NCBI GenBank assembly: GCA_002410125.1
Contig: DHQH01000113.1
Span: forward strand, 62,417-68,831
Source: Alphaproteobacteria bacterium UBA5343
GTDB lineage: Bacteria > Pseudomonadota > Alphaproteobacteria > RF32 > UBA5343
Length of the DNA: 6,415 nucleotides
Direction of reading: 5' to 3'
Shown: piece by piece, positions 4,004-6,415 of the stretch
Layout: every line of letters starts with the position of its first letter
How positions within the stretch are numbered: the first letter of the stretch is position 1
Made by a program: the position numbers and the translations under genes
Notes under the pieces: model-generated
What the model saw: the letters and a program-made list of their open reading frames with translations, nothing else
Told to the model about the DNA's origin: nothing
Database searches by the model: none

Positions 4004-4570
4004 ATGAAAATAAAAGGTAATCAAATTAAACCTGGTATGGTTATTGAACACCAAGATAGAATTTGGACTGTTTTAAAAACTAATCACGTAAAACCTGGTA
4101 AAGGTGGTGCATTTTGCCAAGCTGAAATGAAAGAAGTAGAAGCTGGCACTAAATTAAACGAAAGATTTAGAGCTGATGACACTGTAGAAAAAGTTATGGT
4201 TGAAGAAAAGCCTTGTCAGTATCTTTTCACAGACGGCGATATGTTAACTTTAATGGATGGCGATACTTACGACCAATTCCCAATGTCAACAGAAGTATTA
4301 GGTGATACGCTTCCTTTCTTGCAAGATGGTATGACTGTTCAAGTAAGCATTATCAATGAAAAACCAATTTCAATCACTCTTCCAAAAAGAGTAACTTGTG
4401 AAGTAGTAGAAACTGAGCCTGTTGTAAAAGGTCAAACAGCTGCTTCTTCAAACAAACCAGCCATGTTAGATAATGGTGTTAGAATTATGGTTCCACCATT
4501 TATTAATGCTGGTGATAAAATATTAGTAAACCCAGAAGAAGCAAGTTATGTAGAAAGAGCGAAGGGATAA
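4004..4570 (+). CDS. efp: translation elongation factor P
   Basis: EF-P (188 residues with this start) binds between the P and E sites of stalled ribosomes and promotes peptide bonds at consecutive prolines. The N-terminal KOW-like domain reads MKIKGNQIKPGMVIEHQDRI and carries the exposed loop VKPGKGGAF; the lysine at its tip, K33, is the residue that receives beta-lysylation where EpmA is present. Next come the middle OB domain (about 66-125, including FTDGDMLTLMDGDTYDQFPM) and the C-terminal OB domain with the family signature (about 148-180: ASSNKPAMLDNGVRIMVPPF, then GDKILVNPEEASYVERAKG). An upstream in-frame GTG at 3992 is part of the Shine-Dalgarno sequence GTGGAG; the ATG at 4004, 6 bases after GGAG, matches the family start better than the ATG at 4001. 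suhB follows after 7 bp. Confidence 0.95.
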   Translation: MKIKGNQIKPGMVIEHQDRIWTVLKTNHVKPGKGGAFCQAEMKEVEAGTKLNERFRADDTVEKVMVEEKPCQYLFTDGDMLTLMDGDTYDQFPMSTEVLGDTLPFLQDGMTVQVSIINEKPISITLPKRVTCEVVETEPVVKGQTAASSNKPAMLDNGVRIMVPPFINAGDKILVNPEEASYVERAKG

Positions 4571-4577
4571 TAACAAT

Positions 4578-5396
4578 ATGAAAACTTTATCTGCTAATCT
4601 AAATGTAATGATTGCTGCTGCTAAAAAAGCTGGCAGAAACCTAATTAGAGATTTTAATGAAGTAGAAAGACTACAAGTATCTCTCAAAGGACCTGCTGAT
4701 TTTGTATCTAGTGCAGATATTCATGCAGAAAAAATTCTTATTGAAGAACTACAACATGCAAGACCAGAGGCAACAATTATTACTGAAGAACAAGGTGTAA
4801 TTGAAGGGGAAACTAAAGATAAAATTTTTCATATTGATCCAATTGATGGCTCAACAAACTTTATTAAATCTATTCCTTATTTCTCAATTTCGATTGCTTA
4901 TGAAGAAAATGGCGAAATTTTGCAAGGTGTAGTTTATAATCCTATAACTGATGAATTATTTTATGCAGAAAAAGGTAAAGGTGCATATGTAACAGGACAA
5001 AGATCTGATACTAGATTAAGAGTATCCGGGCAAAAAAAACTAAGTAATGCTGTTTTGGGGACTTACCCTGAATGGGAAAAACAACATATGATTTCTCATA
5101 TTAAAAGATATGCTAATATACTTAAAAGCACAGGCGGTATTAGAGTTTTAGGCTCTGGTGCTTTAGACTTATGTTATGTTGCAAGTGGTAAACTTGATGG
5201 TTGCTGGTTTAGAGGTGGTAAATCTTGGGACATCGCAGCTGGATATTTAATTGTAAAAGAAGCTGGTGGTTGTGTTTCAATTGCCAATAAAAAGGATTCT
5301 AATGAGATCGAATTTACTGAATTAGCTGATGCATGTGACATTTTAGCATCTAACCAACCATTACATTCAAAAATTCAAGACATATTAAACAGCTAA
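4578..5396 (+). CDS. suhB: inositol monophosphatase family protein
   Basis: A complete 272-residue member of the Li-sensitive, Mg-dependent phosphatase family. Metal and catalytic motifs are intact: ITEEQG (E70, E71), HIDPIDGSTNF (D87, I89, D90, G91, T93) and WDIAAG (D218). KGPADFVSSAD (37-47) is the typical alphaproteobacterial SuhB segment. The family removes phosphate from inositol-1-phosphate and related sugar phosphates; in E. coli SuhB also acts in rRNA antitermination, a role that cannot be judged here. The ATG at 4578 gives the normal N-terminus (NVMIAAAKKAGR aligned near residue 9); an AAGGG about 11 bases upstream, at the efp stop, can serve as the ribosome site. The 7-bp gap indicates co-transcription with efp, a frequent alphaproteobacterial arrangement. 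Confidence 0.92.
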   Translation: MKTLSANLNVMIAAAKKAGRNLIRDFNEVERLQVSLKGPADFVSSADIHAEKILIEELQHARPEATIITEEQGVIEGETKDKIFHIDPIDGSTNFIKSIPYFSISIAYEENGEILQGVVYNPITDELFYAEKGKGAYVTGQRSDTRLRVSGQKKLSNAVLGTYPEWEKQHMISHIKRYANILKSTGGIRVLGSGALDLCYVASGKLDGCWFRGGKSWDIAAGYLIVKEAGGCVSIANKKDSNEIEFTELADACDILASNQPLHSKIQDILNS

Positions 5397-5427
5397 ACTT
5401 ATATCAAATTATAATAAAGTAAGTTTA
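5394..5427 (+). repeat. 8-bp inverted repeat after suhB
   Basis: TAAACTTA (5394-5401, including the suhB stop) and TAAGTTTA (5420-5427), with an 18-base loop. It is AT-only apart from one C/G pair and has no proper T tract, so it is a poor terminator at best. No better terminator was seen between suhB and the next gene. Confidence 0.25.
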
Positions 5428-5631
5428 AATAGTTTTATTCGAGTGTAAGATAATTAAATAAAATTAAAAATATAGCATAGCAATTAATATCTGAATCTTT
5501 TAGCTATTCGGAAATCCACAATCAATCGAAAAAAAGACGAGAACTTTAATAAAAATTAAAGAGTTCATATGCAAGAATATGTTGAATTTTCTATAAAAAC
5601 CCCTTAAGTTTTTAATATATCAGTCTTTTTT
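5397..5631 (+). other. AT-rich intergenic leader, no clear promoter
   Basis: This stretch contains an imperfect hairpin (GAACTTTAAT/ATTAAAGAGTTC, 5541-5566; 7+3 bp with a two-base bulge) and a 12-codon ATG frame (5569-5607) without a Shine-Dalgarno sequence. No promoter pair with good spacing was found. The length before the next gene suggests that it has its own leader. Confidence 0.3.
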
Positions 5632-5640
5632 GGAGGAAAT
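5632..5640 (+). promoter_or_regulatory. Shine-Dalgarno deciding a TTG start
   Basis: GGAGGAAAT with 7 bases from GGAGG to TTG at 5644. The next in-frame ATG would remove the signal peptide, so TTG is the start. Confidence 0.8.
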
Positions 5641-5643
5641 ACA

Positions 5644-6405
5644 TTGTCAAAATCAATACAACAACTAGCATTAATCACTTTTATTATCTTACTTTCAAGC
5701 CTAAATGCTAATGCTTTTGAAACAATGACTAACCAACCTAAAACAGAAGATGTAATTATCGACTATAGTGTTATCGAAAATCTAAAACTTGAGCAAACTC
5801 AAACAAAAGAAAAAAAATTAAAACTCCCAGGTCTTGATAAAAAAGAAAATGCTAGATGGAAAAAAGAAGAAATTAGAAGAAAAAAAGCTCTAGCTAAAAA
5901 GAAAGCTCAAAAAGCCAAACAGCCAAAACCTATAGTTAAAGTAACAAAGATTGAAGAAACTCCAAAACCAGTTGCAGAACCTAAACCAATAGCAGAGCCT
6001 GTTGCAGCTCCTACAGAAGATAAACCAACCTCTATAGTACCTGCAACTCAAGCATCCCCAAAACCAGTTGCCGAACCAACACCTGTTACAACACAACCTA
6101 CTGCAACACCCACTCCAACAAAGACAGAGACAAAACCAGAATCTGTTAAACCACTAATAGCAGAAACTCCTACTCCAATAGCTGAGAACACTATTGATGA
6201 AAACTATAATATTATCAAATTTGATGCAGATTCTACCAATCTGACCACTCCAATCATTACAAAAATTGATAATTTTGTGAACTCTATTACTGATAAAAAG
6301 AATACTTACATCAAAATCATATCTTATAACTTTATAGAAGGTGATACCTTTAAGAGCAGAAGAACCAGCCTTAACAGAGCCTTATCGATTAGAACCAATG
6401 GATAG
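5644..6405 (+). CDS. secreted Lys/Pro-rich protein with a shortened OmpA-like C-terminus
   Basis: 253 residues from a TTG start. Residues 1-24 form a signal peptide (hydrophobic LALITFIILLSSL, cleavage likely after NANA). A Lys/Arg-rich helix follows (about 65-92), then a Pro/Lys/Thr/Glu-rich linker (about 93-180) with repeats of KPVAEP/KPIAEP and TPTP, suited to spanning the periplasm. The last part (about 188-251: IIKFDADSTNL, YIKIISYNF, SRRTSLNRALSIR) matches the start of an OmpA-like peptidoglycan-binding domain through the S-R-R-x-S-L-x-R-A-L-S-I-R helix. The stop TAG comes right after, so the usual final strand-helix section with the GI..RI..ALG pattern is missing. This may be a nonsense or frameshift mutation, an assembly end, or a genuinely short variant. 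OmpA family membership is inferred from this partial domain. The gene follows suhB after 247 bp. Confidence 0.75.
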   Translation: MSKSIQQLALITFIILLSSLNANAFETMTNQPKTEDVIIDYSVIENLKLEQTQTKEKKLKLPGLDKKENARWKKEEIRRKKALAKKKAQKAKQPKPIVKVTKIEETPKPVAEPKPIAEPVAAPTEDKPTSIVPATQASPKPVAEPTPVTTQPTATPTPTKTETKPESVKPLIAETPTPIAENTIDENYNIIKFDADSTNLTTPIITKIDNFVNSITDKKNTYIKIISYNFIEGDTFKSRRTSLNRALSIRTNG

Positions 6406-6415
6406 TTTTCTCTAA

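Noticed and set aside
5541..5566. Hairpin in the leader of the secreted protein as a terminator for suhB
   Set aside because: Low G+C stem with a bulge and no following T tract.
5569..5607. 12-codon frame MQEYVEFSIKTP before the secreted protein
   Set aside because: No Shine-Dalgarno sequence and no runs of regulatory codons; too short to separate from chance.
5890..6096. Minus-strand open frame of 68 codons rich in Cys, Trp and Phe
   Set aside because: It is the complement of the Pro/Lys-rich linker of the secreted protein and an artefact of that composition.

Overview
This AT-rich window has the gene neighbourhood of an alphaproteobacterium, probably an uncultured host-associated or reduced lineage; the genus cannot be read from the sequence. 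The basis is gene order and protein signatures. There is a yebC-ruvC pair, a YmdB/TIGR00282 phosphoesterase, a zapA gene with a short coiled-coil gene just upstream and a 6S-RNA-like locus just downstream, and an efp-suhB pair. All are typical alphaproteobacterial linkages. Most genes have a clear Shine-Dalgarno sequence.

Layout. Positions 1-854 (minus) hold the first codons of ruvC and the complete yebC, transcribed leftwards from a candidate extended -10 promoter near 902-910. Positions 1095-1918 (plus) hold two unrecognised small genes of 124 and 58 codons. Neither has a visible Shine-Dalgarno sequence and each is followed by its own strong intrinsic terminator; a 12-bp tandem repeat lies between them. 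They sit between genes that are usually neighbours on one strand (ymdB and yebC), so they look like an insertion. Positions 1986-3793 (minus) hold, in transcription order, a DUF4164-like coiled-coil gene, zapA (overlapping it by 26 bp), a 6S RNA candidate, a spacer, and ymdB. The spacer after the 6S RNA and the region after ymdB share three short sequence blocks and look like two diverged copies of a small dispersed repeat. The folate gene (5-formyltetrahydrofolate cyclo-ligase) that often lies between 6S RNA and ymdB is absent. Positions 4004-6405 (plus) hold efp, suhB, and a secreted Lys/Pro-rich protein with a shortened OmpA-like C-terminus that begins with TTG.

How the genes fit together. 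Most are housekeeping: Holliday-junction resolution (ruvC), translation through difficult sequences (yebC and efp), division-ring assembly (zapA), RNA polymerase modulation (6S RNA), cyclic-nucleotide or RNA phosphoester hydrolysis (ymdB), and inositol-phosphate-type phosphatase activity (suhB). The parts that deserve attention are the two orphan small genes, the repeat pair around ymdB, and the interrupted OmpA-like gene at the right edge. No defence system, CRISPR array, transposase or tRNA is visible.
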